From the NCBI GenBank assembly GCA_038373865.1, contig JAXGGA010005837.1:1-64000 (forward strand): a stretch of DNA of 64,000 bases. The letters run 5' to 3'. The stretch is from Uloborus plumipes. Lineage: Eukaryota; Arthropoda; Arachnida; Araneae; Uloboridae. The notes under the pieces were generated by a model, which was not told the DNA's origin, did not search any database, and saw only the letters and a program-made list of their open reading frames with translations. Shown here in pieces: positions 22,546 to 33,901 of the stretch (positions are counted from its first letter, which is position 1; each line of letters opens with the position of its first letter). Both the position numbers and the translations under genes were made by a program.

Positions 22546-22844
22546 GAGGATCCTTAAAAATGAGGATTGATAATTTCAGAGGATACACGAAACGAAAAAA
22601 TCGGAATGAGTCACAACTGAATTCCAATTGTAAATTAATATGTAAATGAATTAGCTGTATAAACTATCTGCTTGAGAGAGCAAAATAGCATTCGAAACAA
22701 AGTACAACCATTGTTTGCCTCGCATCAAACACACAAATGTGTTTACAATGATTCATTTTCTAAATATCGCCGATTTTAACATCATTCAGTGGATTTTTCG
22801 CAAAATATCGCCAATAGCGCCAAATTGAACCCAAATTCAAAAAA

Positions 22845-22950
22845 TTTTTTTCCGCCAAATTTGTCGCCAACTTGGCGATGTATCGCCAAGTTGGCGTCAA
22901 ACACTTGGCGACCAAAAACTTGGCGATATATCGCCAAGTGGTCGTGCCAA
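22845..22950. repeat. TTGGCGATATATCGCCAA palindrome cluster
   Basis: Repeated complementary blocks TCGCCAA and TTGGCGA alternate here, giving several overlapping hairpins, including TTGGCGATATATCGCCAA. A degraded relative lies at about 29205-29290 (GATATATCGCCAAGCTGGCC). Confidence 0.7.
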
Positions 22951-23119
22951 TTCATATCACTTGCGTCTGCATTGAAATTAACACTGATTTACCCCCAAAA
23001 GGGGGTAAAACACTCCCTTGGGAACATTCAAATGCAACCATAAGGGGAGGTGCACAACTAGACCATCCTCAGAGCCTACATACCAAACTAGAAGCTTCTA
23101 CGGCATATAGTTTTTGAGT

Positions 23120-23390
23120 TATGCGACCCACATACATACATACATACATCCGCACACACGTACATACAGACGTCACGAGAAAACTCGTCGTAATTAACTC
23201 GGGGTGGTTGAAAATGATTTTTTCGGCTGCTTATATGTTGGTAGGTACATATGCACGTGCTGACAGGTCGAAAAAACTACTGAACATTCATTCGGGGGTG
23301 AGCAAAATCAAAATTTAGACTCAAATTTGAGTGATTTTTTTTTTTTTCGCGATCACAATACTTCCTTTACTACGTAAAAGGAAGTAAAAA
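23120..23390 (+). repeat. Hairpin-ended repeat, second copy
   Basis: A CATA/CACA tract (23133-23160) is followed by about 200 bases and a terminal hairpin ACTTCCTTT...AAAGGAAGT with AAAAAG after it (23361-23386), the same design as 9634-9809. Confidence 0.6.
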
Positions 23391-24522
23391 GGAAATGAAA
23401 AACAAATGAAGTGTAATTGAAATTAATAAATAAAAAGAGTTAGCTTATAAACTATTCTGCTTGAGAGAGAAAAATAGGAGCGAAACAAAAGTATCAACAC
23501 TTTTTTGTTCCCTCGCCTCCAAACACACAAAGTGTGTAGATTAATTAATTATTTACTCGTTGCTATCTAAATGTGCACATTTTTAAATGAAAGAAAGAAA
23601 AAAGAAAACATCAAATTCAAATTGCTCCTGCTCCTATTGTTAAAAAAAAGCATTCCAAAAGTTTATAACACACTTACCCAGTTACTTCTGAGTTCTGGAG
23701 ATGATTTACATCTGTTCTATTCTGTCTGTATAAATTTTAATTCGTTCAAATATTGTTCCAATTTTTTTCTTCTTGCTAAGAAAGAAGTAACTCCGTGAAT
23801 GAAAAGTTTTTGAGTTAGAACTGGGGTGGGCTGCTTGCTTCGCTTCTTTAGCTCGCTATGCAATGCGCGGGAGCCTGCGGCATTCGCCGTCCAAGTAGGA
23901 AAAAGGGGTCTTTTCCCCGCTCTCCTCGACAGTTGGTGGGTGACAAAAGCCCTCAGAGAAACACGTGTCTAGCGGCTGGTCTTAAATGAGGTTGGGGCAA
24001 TTAAGCTAAGCAGCTATTTTGTCGTTGATGATTATCAGATTCTCAGAAAGTGACAATGAATGTCCGTTTGCCATGCTGCTGGCGATTTGCGGGTGGGAAC
24101 CGCTGGTGAGAAAAAAAAAAGGAAGATTTGCCCTTTTCAACCTGAACAAAAATAATTTTCTCCAGCAGAACTTAACGTTCGTCCAAGAGATACGACGGCA
24201 GCTCGCCGATTCCTCTTGTTGCTACCATTTCCCGAAGGTTCTCGTGTTCGAACTTGGTCTGAAATCGTGTAATTTGTCGAATACTGAGAATGTTTTAGAA
24301 AAAAAAAATAGTTTTTTTCGTTGAATGATTTTATTCGAAAAAATTACCAATACGTCGGAATCAGAAACATTTTCGGCGCTCAGATTTCTGTCGGAAAATT
24401 TGATCGTCGGAAATTTTTTCCCGACGAAGCACGAAATTTTCCCCGATGGGGGGGCAAGACGTTCCCGACAGGGGGGCAATTGCCCCCCTTGCCCCATAGC
24501 TGGCGCCGCCACTGTTCTTGGT

Positions 24523-25106
24523 CAAAGCTATTGAAAAGTTATCAATAACTTACTGTTGATTAGAATTGTTATTTAGCTGCTTATAACATTTCCTAGACAG
24601 AACTTATAGCAATTATTACTTTAAACTTCAATGTGTGAGAGCGTTCATAGTGCGTATGATTATGAAATGGACTCTAACCTATTTTAAGCACCAGCGTATA
24701 TTTTTAATATTATTATCATTTTTTTTCTATTTGATGAAAAGAGTTTTCTACCACCATACAAAAGTGCTAAATTCATGAGACATTCCTCAACGAATTATTT
24801 TATCATAAATATAGCATTTATACAGCACAATTTTCATAATTAGATTGCCGTTCATTGCAAGAAACCATGGCAACTCGCCTAAAACGAAAGCAATAATTGT
24901 AACCCGGAAGGCATGTCAATTATTTTAATCCTTATGAATATGCAACAATCTAATGTTAAGGTAGTTGAATAGATGAACACTATAAAAGGATTGGAGAGCT
25001 GATGGACATGTGGCGAAAGGTGCCTCTAATTGGAAATAATGTAGAAGAAAGCTTTCGTTAAATTTGAGTCAGTCTCAATTTTGAACAAAAGAATTGAAGT
25101 CCATGT
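24523..25106. other. AT-rich stretch without recognisable features
   Basis: Nothing beyond low-complexity AT-rich DNA is evident. Confidence 0.45.
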
Positions 25107-25107
25107 A

Positions 25108-25276
25108 CAGTCGAGCCCACTCATTAGAATTTCGGTTAAAAGAATATCCCGCTTAATATAATACAATTTCGATGTGCCAAACCGTTGTAGTGTAGTATTT
25201 TGATCCCAGATAATGGAATATCCTGCTTATTAGAACATTTTTTCGTGGCGAAATGGCTATTTCATTAAGCAGGCTT
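25108..25276 (+). mobile_element. Pogo-like MITE, right end lost
   Basis: Starts CAGTCGAGCCCACTCATTAG after TA (25106-25107). It contains AGAATATCCCGCTTAATATA and ends within ATTTCATTAAGCAGGCT, lacking the expected CGACTG terminus. An A-rich tract of about 80 bases (25277-25357) follows, which probably replaced the end. Confidence 0.8.
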
Positions 25277-26340
25277 TAAACAAAAAAAAAAAAAAAATAC
25301 ACACAAAAAAAAAAAAAATAAATAAAGTAAAAATTGTAAAAAAAAAAAAAAAAAGTCAATTTGTGTCTTTATTTTTTGATAATTTGATATTTAATGAAAT
25401 TTCTCTCAACGTGGTGTGCTTAATTTACGTTGCTTTTTTATATTATCCAGTTTTTGTAGTACAATAATTGTAAACAAGGAAAATATTCGTTTATATAAGA
25501 TATATTTAAATTTCCTGATTAATTATCTTTTTAAAAGAAGTTAACCACGTTCTTCCTGCTTGAGATTACGGTTTCTGTTCTAAAGTGCTTACATACACCC
25601 CGAATTTTTTAGTGAGATAGGCTCTTCACACGTTCAATGCTGACCTCATGACAATGGTAACCACTATGGGTTTGAAAAAATTTTTGTTGTCTAACTTACC
25701 AATTCCACTCCATTTTTAATGTAGATAAATTGAAAAAAAAACATAAAAATTGTTTTTTAAATATTCAATTGTGAAAATTTAAAGTTCTCCCCGAAGAGGA
25801 CAGCCGCCCGCTACGTGAACCTGTTGCCGTCCTTCCAAGAGTTCATGCGCTCCCAACGTATTAAGCCATAGTTCCCTTTCATATCAAAATAAGATTTGGT
25901 ACTTTTTACCTAATAATCAAGAATTTGGCTTTCAACTCTTTGAAGTTTTAGGTTAATGTATTCCCTTTTTGCTTAGCAAGTTCAAAAACGCTTTCAAGTT
26001 ATGCTTCGTGAACTGTGCATCATCATAATGTAGCAAAGTCTCATGTCATGAATATTAATTCTAAACTAGCTTGCTAAATTCTGCTATGCCTCCCCTTTGA
26101 GAGCAGTAACTCACTACTTAAATACAATTTGTATAACTTTTTTCATTGATGAACATCATATTTTCCTGTTAAGGTGTTACTTCAAGAGACTTCAAAGCAT
26201 GAAACTCATAATTTATTTTTAATTGTATGCCAAAATTTACTCATCCCATTGAAATGGGGGAGGGGGGAGATTTTCTGTGATTTTTTTTCTCTGAATTGTT
26301 GATTAGGGGTCTAAATATTTCCCTCAACATTATTTTTAAG
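25277..26340. other. A-rich tract then AT-rich stretch
   Basis: 25277-25357 is A-rich simple sequence. A GC-richer patch at 25790-25865 can be read without stops but matches no family I recognise. Nothing else can be supported. Confidence 0.4.
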
Positions 26341-26356
26341 CCGGCAACCTTGTCTA

Positions 26357-26855
26357 CAGAGTAAAAAATGAATGTTGTTTTTTCAATATAATACAACTAA
26401 TTTTATTTTAATAAACTGAAAAAAATGCTAATTTTACTCCTACTTTTGCAGTAGTAAACGGAAATTGCTCAGTTTGCAGTAAATTACTGTAAAATTGCTA
26501 ACTTTACAGTAAGACGCTATAAAATTGCTAGTTTTACAGTTTATTACTGTGAGTTTTACAGTTTTAAACTGGGACCTCGGTTTCCAGTACCGTAAAGTAG
26601 GGTTACTTGGACCCACAAGGAGGTTACTTGAGCCCACAGTAAAATGATAAAATCTGGGTTTGGTACTAGCGTTAGATATTGCAGAGTGCTTCTACCTTGC
26701 GGAGAAACGAGGAACTACGTGCAAGTCTTCAACTAATAAGTACCAAACCTAGATTTTATCATTGTACTGTAATGGGCTCAAGTAACCCATTAGGGTCCAA
26801 GTAACCCGACTTTACGGTATTATACTGTAAAAACAGCAGTTCCTTTTTGGCAGTG
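26357..26855. mobile_element. ACAGT-repeat MITE (family D), copy 2, with nested MITE
   Basis: The ends resemble copy 1: AGTAAAAAATGAATGTTG on the left and ATACTGTAAAAACAGCAG then GGCAGTG on the right, with TA flanks at 26355-26356 and 26856-26857. Its interior has the same ACTGTAAAATTGCTAA units. The 228-bp MITE at 26590-26817 interrupts the right-hand part, splitting CCAGTA from TTATACTG. Confidence 0.87.
26590..26817 (+). mobile_element. 228-bp foldback MITE (family F), copy 1
   Basis: The ends CCGTAAAGTAGGGTTACTTG and the mirror CAAGTAACCCGACTTTACGG have TA on both sides (26588-26589 and 26818-26819). Arms of about 75-80 bp carry a second repeat of the same theme (GGTTACTTGAGCCCA). The copy at 35095-35322 has the same length and is almost identical in the opposite orientation. 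Confidence 0.93.
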
Positions 26856-26857
26856 TA

Positions 26858-27120
26858 ATGGTCATAAAAGTCTGACCGGAAGGAGGGGTAACGGGTTCGA
26901 AGTCCACGATCGGGCATGGATGTATTTTTTCTCTCCTGTCCTTGTCATTTATTTGTGTGAATGAGTTGTTGTATCGTGAATGGTCACATGCCCTAAAAAC
27001 GGGTACCTATGGCATGTGTGCACTGTGGAAACTTCAGACCAAATGACGGTACATTTGAAAAAGTGAAGCAGCGCATACCAAAATTGCAAGCTTGATGGAC
27101 AAATGACAGCAACAAAGTTC
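26858..27120 (+). mobile_element. tRNA-derived SINE (family S1), copy 1
   Basis: The head AATGGTCATAAAAGTCTGAC carries a degraded A box, and GGGTTCGAAGTCC (26893-26905) is a clear Pol III B box. The body matches copies at 47118-47310 and 51325-51600: TTTGTGTGAATG, AATGGTC, ACGGGTACCTATGGCATGTG and GTGAAGCAGCGCA. It abuts the right TA of the MITE exactly. No target duplication was found. Confidence 0.8.
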
Positions 27121-27865
27121 TTCGACACAAATTATGGGCACATATCAGCCTGTAATGATTATTTACTTTATGTTTGACATCTAGTAAATATTTTGATTTA
27201 AAATTAATTAATCACTATTTAATTAAAAGTTAAGAACGTAATTAGTAAAATACCCGAAAGCAGCAGTGCGCAGAAAATTGTCTTTAAAACGAAATAAATC
27301 AATCGCAAATTATTTTTTGGAAATTTAAAAAGGTTTGTCTTTAAATGTTAGTATTCAACAGCAACATAAAAGTTGGAAAATAATTAACATACCAGGAAAT
27401 TGAATTTCGAAAAAGAACTATCATTTTGACAAGTTTTGCTGTAAACTTTCCGGAAAATTTCCTTACATGAACAACTTTTCAACTCTTTTCATCTTTCGCT
27501 TGGATTAAGCTGCAGTTAATTATAGTCGATTATTCATTGTTTTCTTTTTCCAGTTGTTAGGCCATCAACTTAAAAGTTCCCGCTAAGTACCAAGTCAACA
27601 ATTTCATTTTAACTTCTTTTAGATCCTTAATAAGCCAAAATCGATTTAGAGTGGTGTTTTGAATCATTAGAATGATATGCTGTTGAAAGAAGAATAATAT
27701 ATGTTTCATTTCACTTTAAAAACACAATCCTTTTGACAAAAAAAAGCCAGAATAATGAAAATAATAAATTTTCTTGTACTAACTTGGTAACTGTTACTGT
27801 TAAAAGCTAAATTAGAGTAATGACACGCGTTTATGTAGAAAATCGGTGCTTCGAAAACAGTTATT
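27121..27865. other. AT-rich stretch without recognisable features
   Basis: No gene or repeat copy seen. Confidence 0.45.
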
Positions 27866-27867
27866 TA

Positions 27868-28808
27868 GGAGAATGTGGGGCAAAGTGAAATAACGGTGCA
27901 AAATGAAATGGTAAACTCTTTTTGCAGGTTGCAGTGCTACATACCTAGCAATAGTTTTAATAACTTCCCAAACATATAGGGGATTCCAGTCAAAAAGTAA
28001 ATTGCTCAAAAGATAAACGGAAAAAAATAATAGAAGACATTTTCAAAATTTGATCAACCGTCGTAATATTCGTGGTTTATTTAAATATTTTTTGTTATTA
28101 TAAAATGATAAAGTTCACTTAATTTTCGTTATACGTATTAATTGAGATCTACTAGTGTCTAGTACAGTGCTTATTTAGTTTATATAAGGTATGTTTTGAT
28201 GTCAAATATTCAATGCACTTTGTCAAGTACACGTGATAAAGTGGATGAGGCAAAGTTAAATAGTTTATTCTGTCTATTTATTCAGTCATTAAATCACATT
28301 TGTACTAATTTCTTTATTAATTTACTTAAAATAGTTCACTTATAAATTCATTTAATTTTTATTTCATTCAATTACTCTCTATTTCGTTTTCTATTTTGTT
28401 CTCTATTTTATTCAATCATTTAGTTTTTTCTCACATATCAATAAATTAATTTATTCATTTATTAATTTGTATATTTATTCGTTTATTTTTCATTATTTAT
28501 TCAAATGTTATATTTATTTAACCATTCATTTCATGAAAAATATTTTAATTAATTAAATAGAAGATGTTATAGTGGAAAATCATTTTATTTTTCACTTTGC
28601 TTCATGGTTTTTTAAGGTGATAGTTTTCTACCTTTTTTTTAAAGTACAAATAACTCCCAAAAAATGAGAAATTATGTTTCAACGATAGATGTACTACAAA
28701 ATACATTATTTCTTCTCAATGCACAATAATTTTCCGAACAAATCACCAATTTGTTCATTATGAAACGGGTCAGTTATCTAAACTATTTTATTTTGCCCCA
28801 CATTCCCC
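27868..28808. mobile_element. GTGGGGCAAA-ended element (family G), copy 1
   Basis: The left end GGAGAATGTGGGGCAAAGTG mirrors the right end ATTTTGCCCCACATTCCCC, with TA at 27866-27867 and 28809-28810. Subterminal copies of GCAAAATGAAAT lie inside. The centre (about 28300-28560) is a degenerate run of ATTCATTTA-like units. It has no gene. Copy 2 is at 38593-39439. Confidence 0.88.
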
Positions 28809-28810
28809 TA

Positions 28811-29725
28811 CTTGGCTTAACTTATTTCATACGTTAAGTACTGCAGGAATCTCAAAAATATTTTCATTCCAATAATGGATCAATTTCCATTTACTCGCCC
28901 CCAAATGAATGGGGGTGAGTACGTCCTCACGTCCATATATACTTGCGCAGGTATGAGCAGTTGACATAACCAAATAACAATTTTAAAAGTCAGCAAGCTC
29001 ATCACCATAAATTTTCTCGTGACGACTATGTGTACACACATCTACTTGTTTCTTGTGTAACCAGAAAGTATCATTTCGTGCAGGAATAAAATTACGTATT
29101 TAGGGTTTGCATAGGGTGTAGTTATACACATATTTCTTCTATTTGTAATCGAAAGTTTCTCTTTATTCCTATTTGTGGAAAATTTCAATACAAACTGAAG
29201 CATTAGCAATTGGCGATCATTTGGCAACATATCTCCCAACATTAGTAGCTAAGTAGCTGATATATCGCCAAGCTGGCCAGAATTAGTTGGTGACAAAAAT
29301 ATGGTGTTGAATGACGTTTCAGTAGAGCGATAATGCAAAAATTCAACGCGAGTTAGTAGAAGTAATGTAAAATTTTTATTTGAATAAATCTACGAATTTA
29401 TATTTTGTGCATAGGAATGAACAAACTAGGGCATAAGTATTTAAGATATTTTTCTGATTACTAAAAATTTCTATGGCATTGTATTCTGGTTCCTTATTCA
29501 TTCTTTTCAGTTTGTAGCTGTTGCAACTTCAGACCTCCTCTGAACTAATCAAAGCGTCTTAAAACTTGAATCATTCTTTGTACTAATATTGTCTGTATTT
29601 GCCATGTTTTTCAGGAGCAGAATGTATAAAAAATAATGAAATTAAAAAAAAAAAAAAAAAAACTAAACGTTTTGTGATAAAAAAATATAAACTAAGGAAG
29701 TATTACTTTTAACGCTCATACACGA
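28811..29725. other. AT-rich stretch with palindrome fragment and A-run
   Basis: About 29205-29290 resembles the TTGGCGATATATCGCCAA cluster at 22845. An A-run lies at 29643-29661. Nothing else is supported. Confidence 0.4.
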
Positions 29726-29728
29726 GTA

Positions 29729-30011
29729 CACTGTTAAAACTACAGGTTTCACAAACCACCTTTAAGGTAAAACGTTGAAGCACCAGCGGAACCCCCTGAA
29801 GGGCAACACTTGACACTCTAAGACACTTGACTCCTTAGGTGAAATGGGTCAGCCATGGGGTACCATAAGACACCCATAGGGTGCCACATGGAGCCAAATG
29901 GCAGTTTCAAGGGTACCATAGGGAGTCAAGTGGCACCCTTTAGGGGGTACGGCTGGTGCTACAACGTTTCACCCTCAAAGGTGCTTTGTGCAACCTGTAG
30001 TTTTAACAGTG
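29729..30011. mobile_element. 283-bp MITE with CACTGTTAAAAC ends
   Basis: The left CACTGTTAAAACTACAGG mirrors the right CCTGTAGTTTTAACAGTG, with TA flanks at 29727-29728 and 30012-30013. The arms extend about 55 bp (through AAAGGTGCTTTGTG and CAACGTTTCACC). The middle is GC-rich for this window and contains repeated CCATAGGG/AGTCAAGTGGCACC-type blocks. It is a non-autonomous TA-inserting transposon. Confidence 0.92.
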
Positions 30012-30289
30012 TATACTATGTTTTCATTAATTGTTTAAACACATAGATTATTTATTAAACGTATAAGAATGTCGGGTAGTGTCTATATCACATTTTTTCC
30101 CTATAAAGGTAGAAAAAAGAAGAGAACTTTAGGTAATCCCAATAAACTGACATAAAACACCGTGTAAGCTAATATGGAGGCTCTGATGTATTGAGTTTCT
30201 AAAAGTGTAGAAATACTTATCCATATTTTCACTTTACCCTAGAGTAAAATATTCATTCATCATTTTATTATAAAAACGAACTATTTTCC

Positions 30290-30560
30290 GCTAATAATAC
30301 CATCATAGCGAGAAGCCCTGAAATAACTTTCTCGAATAAATGAATGCTTCATAATGACACTTTTTATCGCCAAAACCTGCTGTCAAGATTCGGAAAGTAT
30401 CTCGCCTCGGCTGTGGCAGAGATAGTATTGATTTTGAAAGGATTTGAAAAGACTTGCGATAAAATACAATAACAAGGGGGGAGAATATTACCTGCTGAAT
30501 GGAAGAGATTCCCAAGCGTGGTGTATAAAATGTGTTTCTTAGGAGATGGCGACGGAAATT
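30290..30560 (-). repeat. Dispersed repeat H, copy 1
   Basis: About 265 bp matching 41350-41603 and 56397-56650 in the same orientation. Shared blocks are GAGAAGC, GAATGCTTCATAATGACAC, GATTCGGAAA, GGATTTGAAAAGACTTGCGA, AACAAGGGGGGAGAATATTA and ATAAAATGTGTTTCTT. On the minus strand it reads without stops over about 100 codons, with FYRKSFQILSKSI and GFGDKKCHYEAF; copy 3 shares the second block. There is no terminal inverted repeat. Confidence 0.8.
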
Positions 30561-31020
30561 GAATTTTGATTGCATATTTTTAACATTGGCGATATTTTGT
30601 GATATGAGAATCAAGTTGAAATATCGTCGTATTTAAAGTGATGTTTGCTTTCGTGTTTAGGTTAAAAATAGCATTTAGTCATTCTTCCATCCGTTTCGCA
30701 GGCCCGTCATTTCGCATTTTTCCAGGGGCGGGGAAAGGGGGCAAAGGGTGTAAAATTTACCAAAAAATGGCAAAAACCACGCTCACTTATATGCAAATAC
30801 ATTGATTTCCCAAAGTCAGGGGGTATGCAATTGACCCCCCTAAAGGACGGGCCTGCTGTTTCGTCTACGTTACAATAGTTGTTTCGCAAAATTGTAAAAT
30901 TATACTTCAGTAGAGACTATTTGCTAGCCCATTGGTATTTTAAATTCCTTTGTAAATATATTTGTGAGATTGGGAAAGCAATAAAAATTCAGTTTTTATC
31001 AAATAATTGACTATAATACT
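30561..31020. other. Stretch without supported features
   Basis: A GC-richer patch at 30700-30860 contains two CCCC-type runs and inverted AGGCCCGTC/GACGGGCCT blocks (30701-30709 and 30846-30854), so it may be a small foldback remnant. No gene is seen. Confidence 0.35.
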
Positions 31021-31022
31021 TA

Positions 31023-31410
31023 GGGGACCGAAAAGTCATGTCCGAAATCTTAGTTATTAACAAGTTTTATGTTGCATTAATGGTGCAATTACACTCGTTA
31101 TCAACAGCATTTCGACATCTAGTAAGCAAATTTTCAATCCCAGATAGATAAAATCGATCGGTTTTAAGTCGAAGTATTTGCAGATGTCGGTTTGGATATT
31201 GTCCAAATATTCAAGTTTTTGTCGCATTGTAATCTGATTAAGAAGAAATCAGATGTTTTAAAGTCGGGCGAGTTTTTTTTTTTTAGCGATTGTGGTAAGG
31301 AAAGACGTATTTATAATTGCGGAGTTTGCTTTTTTTGTATGTTGCAATTAGAACCACAGAATTTTCACATGAGCCTCCATAGTGGCCACATTTGAACATT
31401 CCTGTAGGCA
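31023..31410 (-). pseudogene. Mariner 3' end with transposase tail, minus strand
   Basis: The end GGGGACCGAAAAGTCATGTC after TA at 31021-31022 looks like a mariner terminal repeat. Read on the minus strand, the adjoining sequence gives DLKPIDF, then in a shifted frame GIENLLTRCRNAVDNECN, resembling the C-terminal region of mariner transposases (xGIxxLxxRWxKCVDxxGxY). Several key residues, including the W, have changed and frames shift. The 5' part of the element is missing or unrecognisable. Confidence 0.6.
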
Positions 31411-33470
31411 TGTATGAGTAAATTTTTAAAAAAGGAAAAAAAAAAAAAAAAAAGGCAACAATTTTACTGTAAAGGAAGGGTGCTCATGGGAACATTTCTG
31501 CAGGCACTTACGAATAAATTTTAAAATAAGAAGATACTCATCATATTGCAAAGAAAATAAATGTTTTTTAATATAAAAGATACATAAATACCAATAACAT
31601 TCAAGGGTTTTTAGTATGTGCTGTGTAAATAAAAATTGCATGTATTCCGTCAATAATATTAAAAAAGAAAAAAAAAATTCCCGCAAACAACATTCCTACT
31701 GCCGAATGTTAAAAATTAAGGCTTGGTATTGTATTTTGATCACGCGTTTGTAGAAAAGCAGATTAATAAAAACTTTCAACCTACATTATATAGTTCTTCG
31801 CTGGATATAAAATTAAATTAAAAGACTACATAGATTAAGGAATATTTTGCTATACAAATATTGTCCTCATTAACTACTGATTTTAAGTTTTATAAACAGC
31901 ATAAAAAGTTATTTTTACGTCTTAAGCAAAAGATTTTTATCTCTAATACCGTCATTAAGGATATCTTTGAGTCTGGGTCTGGATAGCTTTCATTTTATGC
32001 CATAGCCAGACGAATAAGTGAAGCTCTGACTTTGAATTACTGCCACTATGCTATAACATAAAACTGTTGACGAACTAATTAGCTTATTTTTTAATAATAT
32101 AAATTAATTAATTGTCCGTAGGAAAATTAGAAGTTTTAAATGTTTGCACATTTATTTACTCCTAGGAGATCGGAGAAGAACCTTACAATTCTGGAGGCAC
32201 GTTATATACTGTTTGCAGCTGCCATATATGTTGTGTTCACAAGGTGCCCAACCACATATCTTAAGAAAAGAAGACATATCTTAAGAATTCAGTTACCTTT
32301 GTCGAAAATTTTCAATTAAAATATTCTAAACGTTATCATCAACTTAGCAGAATGTTGCAACATTTAAAGAAGTCAGTGATGAAATTATATACACCACCCG
32401 CTGAGACAAAGAAGTTGTGTCTAGGAAAACACAAAACGGCTTATTGCTCTAAATGTTTGACTAAGAACTATGATTAGTACTGCCGTCAATTAAGAATTTT
32501 TCACGATTTCTTAATTTTCATCTAACCCGAATCATTTTCACACGTTCCCCTTTCAACTGCACGCATTGAACTTAAAAACACCAATTTGGATCTGAAAAGT
32601 AGCTCTTATATAAAAGTAGCTCAAAATGTTGTTTCTAACAAATTTTCATGCAGACTAACTAATTAATTTCTTCCACCATAATGCTCCATTTCTCAACATA
32701 TGAAAAAAATCGTAATTAAACTGAAGCAATGTGATTGAAAAGTCACAATTTTTCATCCAATATGTCAGGAATTTACTTACAATTTATTCGAGAATAAAAA
32801 GGTTTGATAAAGCAATACAGAAAGAACAGAAATTTATTGCATAAAAGTGAAAAATTTCATTGTTTCGAGGATTACATCTGCTTTCCCGCTTCTTCTTTCC
32901 ACTGAACTTCTTTTATTTTATTTCGGATTGAAAGAGATGTTTTTCTGGTGTCATGGCTTTGATAACGACATTACTTCTTTTTTCGAATGAAAAATGAAAT
33001 TACTCAGATGTCTTTAGATAAATATTGTCATACCGGCTGTGTGCAGTCGAAGAGAGAAAAAAAATAATGATAGACATTCATATTGACTTAAGGCATGAAT
33101 TTGCAATAAAAAAGTTCCCATTTTTTGTTTCAAATAAATGTTTATTGAATACCAAATTTCTTCTTATTTACTCTTCCGCTTCATTATTATCACCTTTTAA
33201 ATTTTAACACCAAGTCAATTGTCCCGAGTTTTCTTATGTCGTCTGTATATACATATAACCGGGCCGTGTTTAAAGAAATTTAAAAAACGTTCAAATGTAG
33301 TAAGGTTCAAGTAAAAAGGTTCAAATTTAGTAAGTATAATGTGTATGGAGTTCAGCTGTGCAATTTCATTTGATCATAAAATAAATGCTCTGAAAGAACT
33401 CTTTGCAGCTCTTTTGGACCAAATAACCAAGTAATTGTTAAATTAAATGTCCTCGCGAGAGCTCGCGTTG
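31411..33470. other. AT-rich stretch without recognisable features
   Basis: Includes an A-run at 31438-31453. I see no gene, MITE or RNA signal in these two kilobases. Confidence 0.45.
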
Positions 33471-33901
33471 TTATTTCTCACACGAGAGCTCGCGCGGGGT
33501 CGAAAACGACCCCAATGTTTCTTTCTTTCTTTAAATTCTTTCGCGACTTTTTATGCTTTATTCTATTTATTTATGTTTTTTCACTAACAAAGACTTCTAC
33601 AGTGATTATTTTTGCATTTAAAATGCATAAAGAAAGGTTTTTATGAATTAAACAGTGCATAAAAAATGTTTATTTAGTTAAATAACGTACAAAAAATTAT
33701 TTTATGAGTTGAACAATGCATAAAAAATGTTTTATGAGATAGACAATGCCTAAAAAATATTCTTACTAAGCTTTTACAATACATTAAAGCACATTTTTAA
33801 TAATTGTTTTAAAACATATGTAGACAACTTTATTCCTACTTCAATTTCTATTTTATTAACTAACTTGTATAGCCGTGCAGGTAAAAAATGCATCAAATAA
33901 C

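Larger units (their letters stand above)
22585..23575 (+). repeat. Divergent direct-repeat pair (about 185 bp units)
   Basis: The segments 22585-22770 and 23390-23575 align in the same orientation: both contain TATAAACTAT-CTGCTTGAGAGAG, then a GAAACAAA block, CCTCGC-TC-AAACACACAAA and GTGTG. They are about 800 bases apart, with a hairpin-ended repeat and a palindromic patch between. By eye identity is around 70%, so they are old or distantly related copies. Confidence 0.55.
21604..24514. mobile_element. hAT-like element with 8-bp target duplication
   Basis: The left end CAGAGGTGGCGCTAGG and the complement of the right end, CAGTGGCGGCGCCAGC, match at 12 of 16 positions. The element is flanked by the direct repeat TTCTTGGT at 21596-21603 and 24515-24522. 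An 8-bp duplication plus CAG-type ends points to the hAT superfamily. Both subterminal regions carry GACAGGGGGGCAA motifs. No transposase frame is visible. The 2.9 kb instead contains several other repeats (R1 copy 2, a hairpin-ended repeat, a duplicated block), so it is a non-autonomous copy loaded with insertions. Confidence 0.75.

Noticed and set aside
25790..25865. GC-rich patch with open reading
   Set aside because: Too short and matches no family; probably a fragment of an unidentified repeat.
26858..27120. Functional tRNA gene in the Pol III box region
   Set aside because: The boxes are present but the acceptor and anticodon stems do not form, and the same head plus a non-tRNA body recurs, so it is a SINE.
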